DNA from: Propionibacteriaceae bacterium | GTDB lineage: Bacteria > Actinomycetota > Actinomycetes > Propionibacteriales > Propionibacteriaceae | Assembly (NCBI GenBank): GCA_027492545.1 | Contig: JAPUEL010000076.1 | Span: forward strand, 1-64,000 | Direction: 5' to 3' | DNA length: 64,000 bases | In this document: positions 27,272 to 36,703 of the stretch, in pieces | How the letters are laid out: each line of letters opens with the position of its first letter | How positions within the stretch are numbered: position 1 is the stretch's first letter | Made by a program: the position numbers and the translations under genes | Notes under the pieces: model-generated | The model's database searches: none | What the model was told of the DNA's origin: nothing | Seen by the model: only the letters and a program-made list of their open reading frames with translations

Positions 27272-28348
27272 GGCGAATTCGTCCCCGCGTTGTGTCCGTA
27301 CCAGGGCCACCAACTCCTTGACGCGCTCCGAATCCGCCAGCGGTGCCACCAGGGTGGCAGTGGGGGTCGCGACGACGAGGTGGTCGCGCAGCCCGATGGC
27401 GCTCACCACGTGCCGGGGGCCCACCGCGTTGATGAGCACGCACCCGGTGGAGTCCAGGGTCACCACCGCCCCGTCGACGGCGTTGCCGTCGGCGTCTGTG
27501 GCCAGCAGCTCCGCGAGGGAGACGAAGCCGCCCACGTCGCGCCAGTCGATCGACAGGCCGACGCTGACCACCTCGGCGTCGGTGCGGCCCTCCGAGGCGG
27601 GCTCCATCACGGCGTAGTCCACCGAGATCTTCTGCAGGGTGGGGAAGATCTCGTCCAGCCGCTCGGGCTCCGCGACGATCGCCCGGACCTTGGCCGCGGT
27701 GTCCGGCAGGAGCTGGTCCAGCTGGCTGAGCAGAGTGGCGGCCCGCCAGACGAACATGCCGGCGTTCCACCAGTACTCGCCGGTGGCCAGGTACTCCTGC
27801 GCCACCTCCCGCGAGGGCTTCTCCTTGAACTGCGCCACCCGGTGCACTCCCGCAAAGCCGTCGAGCTCCTCGGCCCGGTGCAGGTAGCCGTAGCCCGTGT
27901 GCGGGGACGTGGGCACCACCCCGAGGGTGACGAGGGCGCGCGGGCGGGCCTCGGCCACCTCGAAGGCGAGCCGCAGGCTGCGGGCGAACTCGTCGACCGG
28001 GGTGATCACCTGGTCCGCGGTCACCATGGCGACGACGCCCTCTGGATCCCGCCCTGCCACCACGGCCGCGGACCAGGCCACCGCGTTGAGGGAGTCGCGG
28101 CCCTCGGGCTCACCCAGGATGTTGCCCTCCGGGAGCTCGGGGATCTGGGCGGCCACGTCGTCGGCGTAGGCGCGGCCGGTGCACACCAGGATGTTCTCCG
28201 GCGGCACCACGCCCGCCACCCTGTCGTAGGCGAGGCGCAGCAGTGAGGCGCCCCCGAACAGCTCGAGAAGCTGCTTGGGCCGGCCCTGCCGGGACAGGGG
28301 CCAGAGGCGGGTGCCGGAGCCACCGGCCATGATCACGACGTAACGCAT
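27269..28348 (-). CDS. manC: Mannose-1-phosphate guanylyltransferase
   Basis: The 359-residue enzyme makes GDP-mannose from mannose 1-phosphate and GTP. VIMAGGSGTRLWPLSR and GRPKQ (residues 6-26) form the nucleotidyltransferase signature; FKEKPSREVAQEYL and WNAGMFVWRA are further conserved sites, and a left-handed beta-helix-like C-terminus (TVVTLDSTGCVLINAVG) ends the protein. No isomerase domain is attached. The start is ATG 28348, with TAGCCT seven bases upstream; upstream in-frame codons are non-coding. It is divergent from the TIGR03089 gene and is followed by whiB. Confidence 0.92.
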   Translation of the reverse strand: MRYVVIMAGGSGTRLWPLSRQGRPKQLLELFGGASLLRLAYDRVAGVVPPENILVCTGRAYADDVAAQIPELPEGNILGEPEGRDSLNAVAWSAAVVAGRDPEGVVAMVTADQVITPVDEFARSLRLAFEVAEARPRALVTLGVVPTSPHTGYGYLHRAEELDGFAGVHRVAQFKEKPSREVAQEYLATGEYWWNAGMFVWRAATLLSQLDQLLPDTAAKVRAIVAEPERLDEIFPTLQKISVDYAVMEPASEGRTDAEVVSVGLSIDWRDVGGFVSLAELLATDADGNAVDGAVVTLDSTGCVLINAVGPRHVVSAIGLRDHLVVATPTATLVAPLADSERVKELVALVRTQRGDEFA

Positions 28349-28355
28349 GGCAGGG

Positions 28356-28394
28356 AGGCTATCGAATGGGAGCGTCCAGCGCCCCCGGTAGGGT
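28356..28394. promoter_or_regulatory. Bidirectional leaderless promoter, manC / TIGR03089
   Basis: Minus-strand TAGCCT (28356-28361) is seven bases before the manC ATG. Plus-strand TAGGGT (28389-28394) is six bases before ATG 28401. The intergenic region is 52 bases. Confidence 0.6.
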
Positions 28395-28400
28395 CGGGCC

Positions 28401-29054
28401 ATGCTGATCGACGCCCTCCGCCGCCGCATCGCCCGCCAGGGCGCGCAGCCGCTGCTGACCTACTACGACGGCCGGGACGGCTCGAGGATCGAGCTGTCGG
28501 CGCTGACCTTCGCCAACTGGGTGGACAAGACGGCCAACCTCATCGTCGACCTGGGTCACGAGGACGGCGAGCCGATCGACATCGCGCTGGCGGCGACGCA
28601 CCCGGCGCACTGGGTGACGCTGGCGTGGGTGGCCGCGGCGTGGCAGCGGGGCTGCCCGGTGAACCCCGGGGTCTCAGGCGCGGACCTGCTGGTGGTGGGC
28701 CCGGGCGACCGGAGCCGGGCCGCGGTCACCGTCGCGTGTTCGTTGCACCCGCTGGGGCTGGGGTTCCTGGTGGCCCCGGAGGGCGCCGTCGACTACCGCG
28801 AGGCCATGGCGCAGCCGGACGCGCACGACCTGTCCCCCCTCGGGGAGTCGACGGTGTGGGCTGGGGAGCCCGCGCCGCACACGACGCCGAGGGACAGCCG
28901 GGTGCTGCTGCTCGACCCGCCCGCGGGATGGTCCACAGTCGCGGGATCCCTGGTGGCGCCGGTCCTCGGATCGGGCTCCACCGTGGTCGCGGTGGGCGTG
29001 ACCGCGGACCGCGCCGCGGAGATCGCCGCCGCCGAGCGGGCGCTACTCGCCTGA
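28401..29054 (+). CDS. TIGR03089 family protein
   Basis: The 217-residue protein matches TIGR03089, a family that resembles the N-terminal part of AMP-binding acyl-CoA ligases but lacks the ATP-binding P-loop and the C-terminal domain. Recognisable parts are QPLLTYYDGRDGSRIELSA, FANWVDKTANLIVDLG and the VGPGDR region. In M. tuberculosis the counterpart (Rv3268) is next to an LCP gene, as here. Its last 12 bases overlap the 3' end of the DivIVA-like gene on the other strand. The function is unknown. Confidence 0.8.
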   Translation: MLIDALRRRIARQGAQPLLTYYDGRDGSRIELSALTFANWVDKTANLIVDLGHEDGEPIDIALAATHPAHWVTLAWVAAAWQRGCPVNPGVSGADLLVVGPGDRSRAAVTVACSLHPLGLGFLVAPEGAVDYREAMAQPDAHDLSPLGESTVWAGEPAPHTTPRDSRVLLLDPPAGWSTVAGSLVAPVLGSGSTVVAVGVTADRAAEIAAAERALLA

Positions 29055-30029
29055 GAGCTCCTCGTCCGCCGGCGCCTCGTCCGCCGGCTCCGGCTGGGCC
29101 TCCGGCTCCGGGTCGACGGCGGCGAGCACCGCGCCCCCACCCAGGGTGGCCAGCATCTGGCGCACGTTGGACAGCTGGGCGGTGATCGAGTCGCGGCGCT
29201 GGGTGACGGCGGCCAGCTCACGATCGGAGTCGCGGCGGATGCGCTCGGCGCGGGTCCGCGCCTCCTGCACCATGTGGTCGGCCTCACGCTCGGCCTTGGC
29301 CTTCACGGCCTCGGCCTGCGACGAGGCGTCCGAGATGATGCGCTGGGCTTCGTTCTCGGCGGCCCTCAGGTTCTCCTCGGCGGCCCGGAGCTGATCCTCG
29401 CGCTGCCCCATGGCGAGGGCGAAGTCGGCCGCCGCGGAGTCGCGGCGCTCGGCGAGCGTGCGCTCGAAGTCCGCGGCCGACTGCGCGGCGCGCGCCTGCT
29501 GGGACTCGTAGACCGCCTCGGCCTCCTCCCTGCGGGTCGCCGCCTCGCGGTCGGCCTGGTCCAGGATCTCGTCCGCCCGGCGCTGGGCCCCCGTGAGCCT
29601 GGCCTCGGCGTCGGCCTCCGCCGATGACCGGGTGTCGACGGCGTAGCGGTCGGCCTCCGTCAGCATCGCCTGGGCGCGGCGGGTGGCGTCCTCGAGCAGG
29701 GTCTCGGCCTCGTCCTGGGCGGCGCGGCGGGTCTGATCCGCCTCCTCCTCAGCCAGGGAGAGGATCTGGCCCACCCGCTCGCCCAGCTCGGCGAACGTGG
29801 GCCTCGACGCGGTGTGCTGCGCGCGCGCCGCCTCCTCCGCCCGCGCCTGGGCCTCGGCGAGGCGCGCCTCCAGCGCGGCCCGGTCCTGGCCGGCCTGGCG
29901 GGCCTGGACGCTGTGCTCGCCGAGCTCCGCCCTGGCCGCGTCGAGGGCCTGCCGCAGCGTCGCGATCTCGGCATCCACCTGGGACGGCTCGTAGCCGCGG
30001 AGAACGGTGCGGAAACTGGGTGTGGTCAT
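29043..30029 (-). CDS. DivIVA-like coiled-coil protein
   Basis: The 328-residue protein starts with a short DivIVA-type segment (FRTVLRGYEPSQVDAEIATL, residues 6-25), followed by about 260 residues of nearly continuous coiled coil rich in alanine, glutamate, arginine and glutamine, and an acidic tail with EPEPDE-like repeats. There is no membrane segment. Such proteins form polar or septal scaffolds in actinobacteria. ATG 30029 overlaps the stop of the upstream coiled-coil gene (ATGA 30026-30029). The two proteins share their last coiled-coil pattern (RRDSITAQLSNVRQML here, RRDNITAQLSSLSGVI there), so they probably arose by duplication. Confidence 0.75.
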   Translation of the reverse strand: MTTPSFRTVLRGYEPSQVDAEIATLRQALDAARAELGEHSVQARQAGQDRAALEARLAEAQARAEEAARAQHTASRPTFAELGERVGQILSLAEEEADQTRRAAQDEAETLLEDATRRAQAMLTEADRYAVDTRSSAEADAEARLTGAQRRADEILDQADREAATRREEAEAVYESQQARAAQSAADFERTLAERRDSAAADFALAMGQREDQLRAAEENLRAAENEAQRIISDASSQAEAVKAKAEREADHMVQEARTRAERIRRDSDRELAAVTQRRDSITAQLSNVRQMLATLGGGAVLAAVDPEPEAQPEPADEAPADEELSGE

Positions 30030-31369
30030 GATTCCTCGCTGGGGGTGGGGGTGGTTCCTGGGATGGAGAGCGCTTCGATCACGCCTGAGAGGCTGCTGAG
30101 CTGCGCGGTGATGTTGTCGCGACGGCGGGTCAGGCGGGCGACCTCGTCGCGAGCCGCCTCGACCGTCTCGCGGGCTCCTGAGCGCAGGGCCTCCGCCTCC
30201 GCGCGCGCGTCGGACAGGAGCTTGACGGCCTCCTCGCGGGTGGCGCGGGTGCGGTCGAACGAGGCGCGCTGCGAGCGCTCGAGCTCGGCGGCGAGGGTGT
30301 CGCGGACCAGGGCGGCGTTGGCCTCGGCCTCCGTGGTGCGCTCCTCGGCACGGCGCACGATGGCGTCCGCCTCCCGCCGTGCCCGCTCCAGGGTGTCGGC
30401 AGCCCGCACCTCGGCCTCCGCCAGGGATCTGGCCGCGTGGTCCGCGGCGGCGCGCAGCTCGGCGTCCGCCCGGGCGCGCACGTCCGCAGCGTCCACGTCC
30501 GCCGCTCGCGTCCGCTGCCTGGCCACCTCGACGGCGCGAGCCGTGGTTCCTGCCAGCTTGGCGCGGAGATCCCTGGCGCGGGTGGCGTTGTCGAGGTGGG
30601 TCTGGCGCGTGCTGCGCGCGATGTCCGCCTTGGCGCCGTCCAGCAGGGCCGCCACCGCGGTGCGGGTCCAGGACAGTTCGGCCGCGGCGTCCGCCAGCTG
30701 GGCCTGCGAGCGGCTCTCGGCGTCGTCGATGAGGCGCGCGGCCTGGGCCGCGGCCGCCTCGCGCTGAGCCTCGACCTCGGCGAGGGCGTGGGCCCGGACC
30801 CGCTCCGCCTCGTCCTGGGCGGCGGTGAGACGCTGGTCGGCCTCCGCGGCGGTCCGCTCCGCCTCCTCGGCGGCCTCGGCTCGGACCCGCTCGGCCGCGG
30901 CGGCCGCGGCCGCGGCGAGGTCGGCGGCGCGGCGTTCCGCCTCACCGCGCTCCTGCTCCAGCCGCGACTCCTGATCGGCGCGCACCCGTGCCGTCTCCTG
31001 GCGGGTGCGGCCGGCCTCGTCCTCTGCCTCGGCGACGAGGGCCGCGGCCTGGTGGCGGGCCGCCTCGAGCAGGGCCTCGGCCTCGGCGCGGGCGTCCGCG
31101 AGGAGCTCGTCCGCGGCGCGCTGCGCGGAATCGGTGATCCGGCCCGCCTGGTCCGCGGCCTCCGTCAGCGCGCGCTGGGCGTCGGCACGGGCCTCGTCGA
31201 GCCGGTGCCTGGCGAAGTCCAGCTCTCCGGCGGCCTCGTCGCGCTGGCGGAGCAGCCCGGCCAGCTCCTGCCGCGAGCGCGCCACGTCCGCCTCGGCCTC
31301 CTGGCGCACCCGATCCGCCAACCGCTGGGCCTGCAGGAGCAGCCCGCTGGCGGTCTCGGCAGGCCCCAT
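30026..31369 (-). CDS. Long coiled-coil protein
   Basis: From ATG 31369 (MGPAETASGLLLQAQRLA) the 447-residue protein is almost entirely coiled coil, with repeated alanine-, glutamate- and arginine-rich heptads and no membrane helix. Its C-terminal 30 residues match those of the DivIVA-like protein encoded next. ATG is two bases after the glycosyltransferase stop. The open frame runs on upstream in the wrong frame of that gene. Coiled-coil composition gives the ORF track many false antisense frames here. A structural or scaffolding role at the envelope is inferred from neighbours only. Confidence 0.7.
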   Translation of the reverse strand: MGPAETASGLLLQAQRLADRVRQEAEADVARSRQELAGLLRQRDEAAGELDFARHRLDEARADAQRALTEAADQAGRITDSAQRAADELLADARAEAEALLEAARHQAAALVAEAEDEAGRTRQETARVRADQESRLEQERGEAERRAADLAAAAAAAAERVRAEAAEEAERTAAEADQRLTAAQDEAERVRAHALAEVEAQREAAAAQAARLIDDAESRSQAQLADAAAELSWTRTAVAALLDGAKADIARSTRQTHLDNATRARDLRAKLAGTTARAVEVARQRTRAADVDAADVRARADAELRAAADHAARSLAEAEVRAADTLERARREADAIVRRAEERTTEAEANAALVRDTLAAELERSQRASFDRTRATREEAVKLLSDARAEAEALRSGARETVEAARDEVARLTRRRDNITAQLSSLSGVIEALSIPGTTPTPSEES

Positions 31370-31371
31370 GG

Positions 31372-32346
31372 TCACTGCGGCAGGCCGCGGACGAACCCGG
31401 CCCCCCAGAAGAGATGCATCACGGCGAGGACGACGGGGAACCTGAGCCGCGCGGCCGGGGAGAGCGAGCGCACGCTCGCCGTCGCCGCCACGATGAAGGC
31501 GACGTAGGCGGCCGGCGCGATCAGGAGCGCAGTGAGGACGTTGCTGCGCAGCACCAGACCCAGGAGGCCGCCCAGCAGCCCACCTCCGACGCCGAGCACG
31601 GTGAGCGGCGGGGCCAGATAGCGCAGGGAGAGCGTGTCCGGGTGGCGGCGGGCCACCTCGCGGCGCCACTGGCCGGTGGTGAAGAACTGGCGGGCGAGCG
31701 CTCGCCAACTGTCACGGGGGTGATAGACGACGCGCAGGTCCGGCGTGAAGTAGACGAGGTGCCCGGCGCGACGCAGCCGGTAGTTGAGCTCCCAGTCCTG
31801 GGCGCGGTGGAGGGTCTCGTCGTAGGCGCCGACCTCCTGGAGCTTCTCCTTGCGGAAGACGCCCAGGAACACGGTGTCGGCAGGCCCGGCGGGCGTGTCT
31901 GCCAGGTGGAACCCTCCGCCGCCGAGGCCGAGGCGGGAGTTGTAGGCGGCCGCGATGGCCTCGGAGAGCGGGGAGGTGCCCTGCGCGTCCATGAGCCCGC
32001 CCACGTTGGCGGCGCCGGTTTCCTCCAGCAGACCGACCGCCGTGGCGATATAGCCGGGGCTGAGCTCGCCGTGGCCGTCGACGCGCACGATCACGTCATG
32101 GGAGGCGTGGTCGATGGCGATGTTGAGGCCGGCGGGGGTGAACCCCGTGGGGTTGTCCAGGACGACGATTCGGGGATCAGCGGCAGCCAGTTCGTCGGCG
32201 ATCTGGCGGGTGCGGTCCTCGCTGGGCGCCACGGCGAGCACGATCTGCACCTCGCCCGAGTAGTGCTGATCCAGCACCCGGCCGACCGCAGCGCGCAGGT
32301 GCTTCTCCTCGTTGCGGATGGGCATCACCACGCTGACAGGCTGCAC
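31372..32346 (-). CDS. Family 2 glycosyltransferase (ExoA-like)
   Basis: The 324-residue protein starts at GTG 32346 (VQPVSVVMPIRNEEKHL), chosen because AGGAG lies five bases upstream; a TTG eight codons earlier is less likely. The GT-A nucleotide-binding start, VIVRVDGHGEL with the acidic metal site, AQDWELNYRLRRAGH as the acceptor region, and two or three membrane helices after residue 245 match ExoA-like enzymes that add sugars to lipid-linked chains. It follows the LCP gene (stop 32372) and precedes two coiled-coil genes, giving a four-gene minus-strand unit. The transferred sugar is unknown. Confidence 0.85.
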   Translation of the reverse strand: MQPVSVVMPIRNEEKHLRAAVGRVLDQHYSGEVQIVLAVAPSEDRTRQIADELAAADPRIVVLDNPTGFTPAGLNIAIDHASHDVIVRVDGHGELSPGYIATAVGLLEETGAANVGGLMDAQGTSPLSEAIAAAYNSRLGLGGGGFHLADTPAGPADTVFLGVFRKEKLQEVGAYDETLHRAQDWELNYRLRRAGHLVYFTPDLRVVYHPRDSWRALARQFFTTGQWRREVARRHPDTLSLRYLAPPLTVLGVGGGLLGGLLGLVLRSNVLTALLIAPAAYVAFIVAATASVRSLSPAARLRFPVVLAVMHLFWGAGFVRGLPQ

Positions 32347-32351
32347 CGGAT

Positions 32352-32356
32352 CTCCT
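32352..32356 (-). promoter_or_regulatory. Shine-Dalgarno site fixing the glycosyltransferase start
   Basis: AGGAG on the minus strand is five bases before GTG 32346. It lies inside the longer TTG-started frame and so argues against that start. Confidence 0.6.
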
Positions 32357-32371
32357 CTCTCCGGGGACAAC

Positions 32372-33808
32372 CTAGCTGACAGAGCACACAGCTTCCAGAT
32401 CGGGGGTCTCGGTGTAGGGCTCGCCGGCCGAGGGCTCGGGCGACGGGGACGCGACCGCCTCGGACCCCTCTCCCGAGGGCGTGGAGGCCGGCGTCGCGGA
32501 CGAGGCCGCGGGCTCCGCAGTGGGCTCCTCGGAGAGCTTCTGGTCGACGGTGGCGCGGATCAGGTCGAAGTCCGGGTCGGCGGAGACGATGAGCGGTGGC
32601 GCGAAGTTCACCGAGGTGATCTTCTGCTCGCGCGCCTTCAGGGCCAGCTCGGCCAGATCGGCGATCGCGCCTGTGCCGACGTCGGTCTTCAGCAGGTCCC
32701 CGCCCGCCTCACTGAGTTCCACGAACTTGGTGGCCACCGTGGCGGGATCGAGCTGTTGGACCATCGCCGACATCACGCACTTCTGGCGCACCATGCGCTC
32801 GTAGTCGCTCGACTCGGCGCGGGAGCGCGCGAACCACAGCGCGTGGTAGCCATCGAGGAGCACGTCGTCGCCGGGATCGATGTACCCGCTGATCGGCGAG
32901 CCTCCTCCGCCGATGGGGATCGGCTTGGCGATGTCCAGCCGGATGCCGCCCATGGCGTCGATGAGGGCGCTGAAGCCGTGCATGTCCACCAGCGCGTAGT
33001 AGTTGAGCTCCAGTCCGAGCGTCTCCTCGACGGCCTCCATCATCGCCGTGAGGCCGGCCTGACCCTCCGGGTACAGGTCGGCGTGCTCTTCGCCGAGGGT
33101 CCAGATGCCGTTGAGCATGCAGGCCCCTTCGTCGCAGACGTAGCCGTCCGGGTAGAGCTCGTCCAGGGGGGAGGAGTCCGGGAACCGGACCTTCTGAAGG
33201 TTGCGCGGCAGGCCGAACAGCACGGTGCGGCCCGTCTCGGCGTCGATGGAGGCCACGTTGATCGAGTCCGGCCGCAGGCCCTCGCGGTCGGCCTGCGAGT
33301 CCGCCCCGAGCAGGAGGATGTTGTAACGGCCCTCCTTCACCTCGGACTCGCCGCCTCCCCCGAAGACCTCGCCGACGTTGCGGGCCGCCACGAGGGCGTT
33401 CGCCGCCGTGGTGGTCACGGCGCCCACCGCCAGCATGAGGACCAGCGAGGTGATGGTGAGCAGCAGTCGTGGGCGCCGCGGCAGACGGAGCGGGCGGGCG
33501 AGCCGCCAGGAGTCCAGCAGCAACACCACCCAGCCGGCGAAGAGCACCCAGAGGGCGAACCGCAGGACGGTGGCCACCCAGGGCGTCAGGAGGACCCCGA
33601 CGGTGGCGCCGCGCCACAGCCACAGGCCGATCAGCACCAGCAGTCCGAGCAGCGTCGCGACGCCGTAGACCCTCGCCGCGATCCGCCCCACCCCGCGGTT
33701 CCCGGCGAACCGCTGCACAGAGCCGGGCAGCAGCGCCGACATCACCACGAAGCCGAGGGCGCGACGTGCGTGGACGCTCTGCGCCTCAGTGGGGGGCGAT
33801 GCGGACAC
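32372..33808 (-). CDS. LCP (LytR-CpsA-Psr) family protein
   Basis: The 478-residue protein starts at GTG 33808, with AAGGAG five bases upstream. Three or four membrane helices lie between about 35 and 130, and the LCP domain follows (YNILLLGADSQADREGLRPD, then TVLFGLPRNLQKVRFPD). The lipid-phosphate-binding arginines are in LRPDS and FARSRAESSDYERMVRQ. The C-terminal 60 residues are a low-complexity serine-, proline- and glutamate-rich tail. LCP enzymes attach secondary polymers such as arabinogalactan or teichoic acids to peptidoglycan. The counterpart near TIGR03089 in M. tuberculosis is CpsA/Rv3267. Confidence 0.88.
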   Translation of the reverse strand: MSASPPTEAQSVHARRALGFVVMSALLPGSVQRFAGNRGVGRIAARVYGVATLLGLLVLIGLWLWRGATVGVLLTPWVATVLRFALWVLFAGWVVLLLDSWRLARPLRLPRRPRLLLTITSLVLMLAVGAVTTTAANALVAARNVGEVFGGGGESEVKEGRYNILLLGADSQADREGLRPDSINVASIDAETGRTVLFGLPRNLQKVRFPDSSPLDELYPDGYVCDEGACMLNGIWTLGEEHADLYPEGQAGLTAMMEAVEETLGLELNYYALVDMHGFSALIDAMGGIRLDIAKPIPIGGGGSPISGYIDPGDDVLLDGYHALWFARSRAESSDYERMVRQKCVMSAMVQQLDPATVATKFVELSEAGGDLLKTDVGTGAIADLAELALKAREQKITSVNFAPPLIVSADPDFDLIRATVDQKLSEEPTAEPAASSATPASTPSGEGSEAVASPSPEPSAGEPYTETPDLEAVCSVS

Positions 33809-33891
33809 GGGTTCTCCTTGGGGGCTGTGCTGCGCCCCAGTTTCGCCCAAGACCCCCGCCCGGGGAAAACTGCCACGCCGGAGGCCGCGGG

Positions 33892-33915
33892 TATCCTGGC
33901 GGGCGGACGAGGAGG
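33892..33915 (+). promoter_or_regulatory. Promoter and ribosome binding site of the second LCP gene
   Basis: TATCCT (33892-33897) is a good -10 box; no convincing -35 element is seen. AGGAGG (33910-33915) lies seven bases before GTG 33923. The predicted transcript has a short leader of about 20 bases. Confidence 0.5.
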
Positions 33916-33922
33916 CCCCTGG

Positions 33923-35023
33923 GTGGTTGATCGCAACGACAAGGACATGGACTGGCTGTACCGGCAGGAACAGCCGGACCAGCCCGAGCCGACGGCCGTC
34001 ATGCCCTCCTTTCCGGCGCCGGACGCGTCCGCCGATTCCCGGCCCGCCGCGGCCCGACCCAACGCCACAACTCTCCCACCGCCCGTGCCGCCGAGGGCGG
34101 CTCGGCGCCGGACCCGCCGTCGGCGGCCCGTTCGGCGGTTCATCGGCACGCTGCTGGCGCTGTGGCTCGTGTTCCTCCTCGTCACGCCGCTGATCGCCTG
34201 GACCGTCGGCACCCGGGTGGACGCGACACCGGCCGGTGAGCGCCCCGCGGACCAGCCCGGCACCACCGTCCTGCTCGTGGGCTCGGACGCCCGCCCCGGA
34301 GTGGCGGGGGCACGCACGGACACCATGATGCTGATGCACCGGCCCACCGTCGGGGATCCGGTGCTGCTCTCACTCCCCAGGGACTCGCTGGTGTCCATCC
34401 CAGGGCGCTCCGACAACCGGCTCAACGCCGCCTTCGCGTTCGGCGGCGCTCCCCTGCTCGTCGAGACGGTCGAGGCCAACACCGGCATCCGCGTCGACGG
34501 CTACCTCGAGGTCGGCTTCGACGGCGTCGTCGACGTGGTCGACGCCATCGGCGGCATCGAGGTGTGCCCCGCGTTCGACATCGACGACCGCGACTCGCAC
34601 CTCACCATGTCGGCCGGGTGCCAGACGGTGGACGGCACCACGGCGCTCGGCTACGTCCGCATGCGCAAGGGGGACCCGCGCGGTGACCTCGGGCGCATCG
34701 AGCGCCAGCGCGAGGTGATGGGCGCAATGGCCCGCGAGGTGATCCACCCCATGACGGTGCTGAACCCGGTGCGCTACTGGCAGCTCAACATGGCCGCCGC
34801 CCAGTCACTGGGTCGCGGTGAGGACACCGGCCTGCTGGACATGGCGGCCGTGGCCGCCGGCTTCTTCGCCGCCACCACGGGCAGCGGGATCAGCATGACC
34901 GTCCCCGTCGCCGGCACCGGAAACGTGGAGGGTGTCGGCTCGATCGTGCGGTGGGACGACGACGCGGCGGCCCCTGTGTTCGCGGCGCTTGCCGCGGGCG
35001 ACACCACCGGGCTCGCCCCCTGA
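33923..35023 (+). CDS. LCP (LytR-CpsA-Psr) family protein
   Basis: The 366-residue protein starts at GTG 33923 (VVDRNDKDMDWLYRQ), fixed by AGGAGG seven bases upstream. An N-terminal cytoplasmic stretch of about 70 residues ends in a highly basic run (RRRTRRRRPVRR) before one membrane helix near 75-98. The LCP domain follows: VLLVGSDARPG, GARTDTMMLMH, LSLPRDSLVSIPG and RMRKGDPRGDLGRIERQREVM carry the arginines and aspartates of the active site. It is divergent from the other LCP gene (114 bases between starts) and may act in the same ligation step with different substrates. Confidence 0.9.
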   Translation: MVDRNDKDMDWLYRQEQPDQPEPTAVMPSFPAPDASADSRPAAARPNATTLPPPVPPRAARRRTRRRRPVRRFIGTLLALWLVFLLVTPLIAWTVGTRVDATPAGERPADQPGTTVLLVGSDARPGVAGARTDTMMLMHRPTVGDPVLLSLPRDSLVSIPGRSDNRLNAAFAFGGAPLLVETVEANTGIRVDGYLEVGFDGVVDVVDAIGGIEVCPAFDIDDRDSHLTMSAGCQTVDGTTALGYVRMRKGDPRGDLGRIERQREVMGAMAREVIHPMTVLNPVRYWQLNMAAAQSLGRGEDTGLLDMAAVAAGFFAATTGSGISMTVPVAGTGNVEGVGSIVRWDDDAAAPVFAALAAGDTTGLAP

Positions 35024-35037
35024 GCGAGACGACTGCT

Positions 35038-35544
35038 CTACGGCTGCTGGCCGGACGCCTCGCGGACGACCGAGCCCTTGGCCCGAGCGGCGTCGCGCAG
35101 GGACTCCTGGAAGTCCAGCATCCGCTCCGTCAACGCCTCGTCCGAGGCCGCCAGGATCCGGACCGCGAGCAGGCCGGCGTTGCGGGCGTTGCCGATGGCC
35201 ACCGTCGCGACAGGGACCCCGGCGGGCATCTGCACGATCGACAGGAGGGAGTCCATGCCGTCGAGGTACTTCAGCGCCACCGGCACCCCGATGACCGGGA
35301 GGGGGGTGAGCGCGGCGAGCATGCCGGGCAGGTGCGCGGCGCCCCCGGCGCCGGCGATGATCACCTTGACGCCGCGGGTATGGGCCTCCCGGCCGAAGCT
35401 CACCATGTCCTCCGGCATGCGGTGCGCGGAGACGACATCGGCCTCGAAGGGCACCCCGAACTCGGCCAGGGCGTCCGCGGCCGCGGACATGGTGGGCCAG
35501 TCCGAGTCCGACCCCATCACGATCGAGACGAGCGGTTCAGGCAT
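35038..35544 (-). CDS. purE: N5-carboxyaminoimidazole ribonucleotide mutase
   Basis: The 168-residue class I PurE converts N5-CAIR to CAIR in purine synthesis. [10 protein letters not shown] (residues 10-19), SAHRMPEDM with the catalytic histidine near 41-49, and [14 protein letters not shown] near 66-79 are the active-site segments. The ATG lies inside the last codons of purK (eight-base overlap 35537-35544), so both proteins, which act one after the other, are translated together. Confidence 0.95.
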   Translation of the reverse strand: MPEPLVSIVMGSDSDWPTMSAAADALAEFGVPFEADVVSAHRMPEDMVSFGREAHTRGVKVIIAGAGGAAHLPGMLAALTPLPVIGVPVALKYLDGMDSLLSIVQMPAGVPVATVAIGNARNAGLLAVRILAASDEALTERMLDFQESLRDAARAKGSVVREASGQQP

Positions 35545-36697
35545 CGGGATCTCCCATCAGGTAGCCGGCGGCGTGGTGCGCGCGGCGGCGGACGTCGTCG
35601 AGGTTGGTGCCGAGGGCGGTGACGTGGCCCACCTTGCGGCCGGCCTTCACCTCCTTGCCGTAGAGGTGGACGCGGATCTCCCGGTCGCGGGCGAAGACGT
35701 GCACGAGCGCGCCGGTGAGATCCTTCTCGGCGCCGCCGAGGACGTTGGTCATCACCACCACGTCGTCGCGCAGCTCGGGGGAGCCGAGCGGCAGGTCGAG
35801 GACGGCCCGGATGTGGTTCTCGAACTGGCTGGTGCGGGCGCCGTCGATGGTCCAGTGCCCGGTGTTGTGGGGGCGCATGGCGAGCTCGTTGACCAGGATG
35901 CGGCCGTCGCGGGCCTCCATCAGCTCCACCGCCAGCACACCCACGACGCCCAGCTCGGTGGCGATCCGGATGGCCATCTGCTGCAGCCCGGCCGCCCGGT
36001 CCGGGTCCAGCCCGGGGGCGGGGGTGACGGTCTCGACACAGATGCCGTCGGTCTGGACCGTCTCGCTGATCGGGTAGGCCACCACCTGGCCCGACGGCGA
36101 GCGCACGACGATGGCGGAGAGCTCGCGCGCGAAGTCGACGAACTCCTCGGCCACGATGCGCACCCGCTCGCCCGCCGATGAGTGCGCGATCCCGTCGAAC
36201 GGAATCTCGGCCTGCGCGTCGTCGTCGAGCTTCCACACGCCCTTGCCGTCGTAGCCGCCGCGGGAGGTCTTGGCGATGATGGGCCAGCCCTGGCGCGCGC
36301 CGAAGGCGGCCAGCTCGTTGACGGTGTCGCACACCGCGAAGGCGGGGCAGTCCACCCCGAGTTCGGCCATCTTCTCGCGCATCAGCGCCTTGTCCTGGGC
36401 GTACACCAGGGCGTCCGGGCCCGGGCGGACGGCCACCTTCCGCGACACCTCGGCCAGGTGCCGGGTGGGCACGTGCTCGTGGTCGAAGGTGAGGACGTCG
36501 ACGCCGTCGGTGAAGGACATGAGTGTGTCGAGGCTGCGGTAGTCGCCGACGACGGCGCCGCGGACCACCTGGGCGGCCGAGACGTCGGGCCCCTCCGCGA
36601 GCAGGTGGACGTCGATCCCGAGGGAGATGGCGGCCTGGTGCATCATGCGGGCCAGCTGCCCACCGCCGGCGATGGCCACTGCGTAGCGACGAGTCAC
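35537..36697 (-). CDS. purK: 5-(carboxyamino)imidazole ribonucleotide synthase
   Basis: The 386-residue ATP-grasp enzyme carboxylates AIR to N5-CAIR using bicarbonate and [19 protein letters not shown] (residues 9-24) is the N-terminal Rossmann motif; [15 protein letters not shown] near 148-162 is the ATP-grasp glycine loop; [24 protein letters not shown] near 271-294 carries metal- and substrate-binding residues. The start is GTG 36697, with TATGCT six bases upstream. The purK-purE order beside a PH-domain gene and birA matches M. tuberculosis Rv3275c-Rv3279c. Confidence 0.95.
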   Translation of the reverse strand: MTRRYAVAIAGGGQLARMMHQAAISLGIDVHLLAEGPDVSAAQVVRGAVVGDYRSLDTLMSFTDGVDVLTFDHEHVPTRHLAEVSRKVAVRPGPDALVYAQDKALMREKMAELGVDCPAFAVCDTVNELAAFGARQGWPIIAKTSRGGYDGKGVWKLDDDAQAEIPFDGIAHSSAGERVRIVAEEFVDFARELSAIVVRSPSGQVVAYPISETVQTDGICVETVTPAPGLDPDRAAGLQQMAIRIATELGVVGVLAVELMEARDGRILVNELAMRPHNTGHWTIDGARTSQFENHIRAVLDLPLGSPELRDDVVVMTNVLGGAEKDLTGALVHVFARDREIRVHLYGKEVKAGRKVGHVTALGTNLDDVRRRAHHAAGYLMGDPDA

Positions 36698-36703
36698 CGG
36701 GGC

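Noticed and set aside
33838-33872. CAGTTT and AAACTG inverted repeat between the two LCP genes
   Set aside because: The arms are six bases and lie 23 bases apart; this is too weak to call an operator without conservation data.
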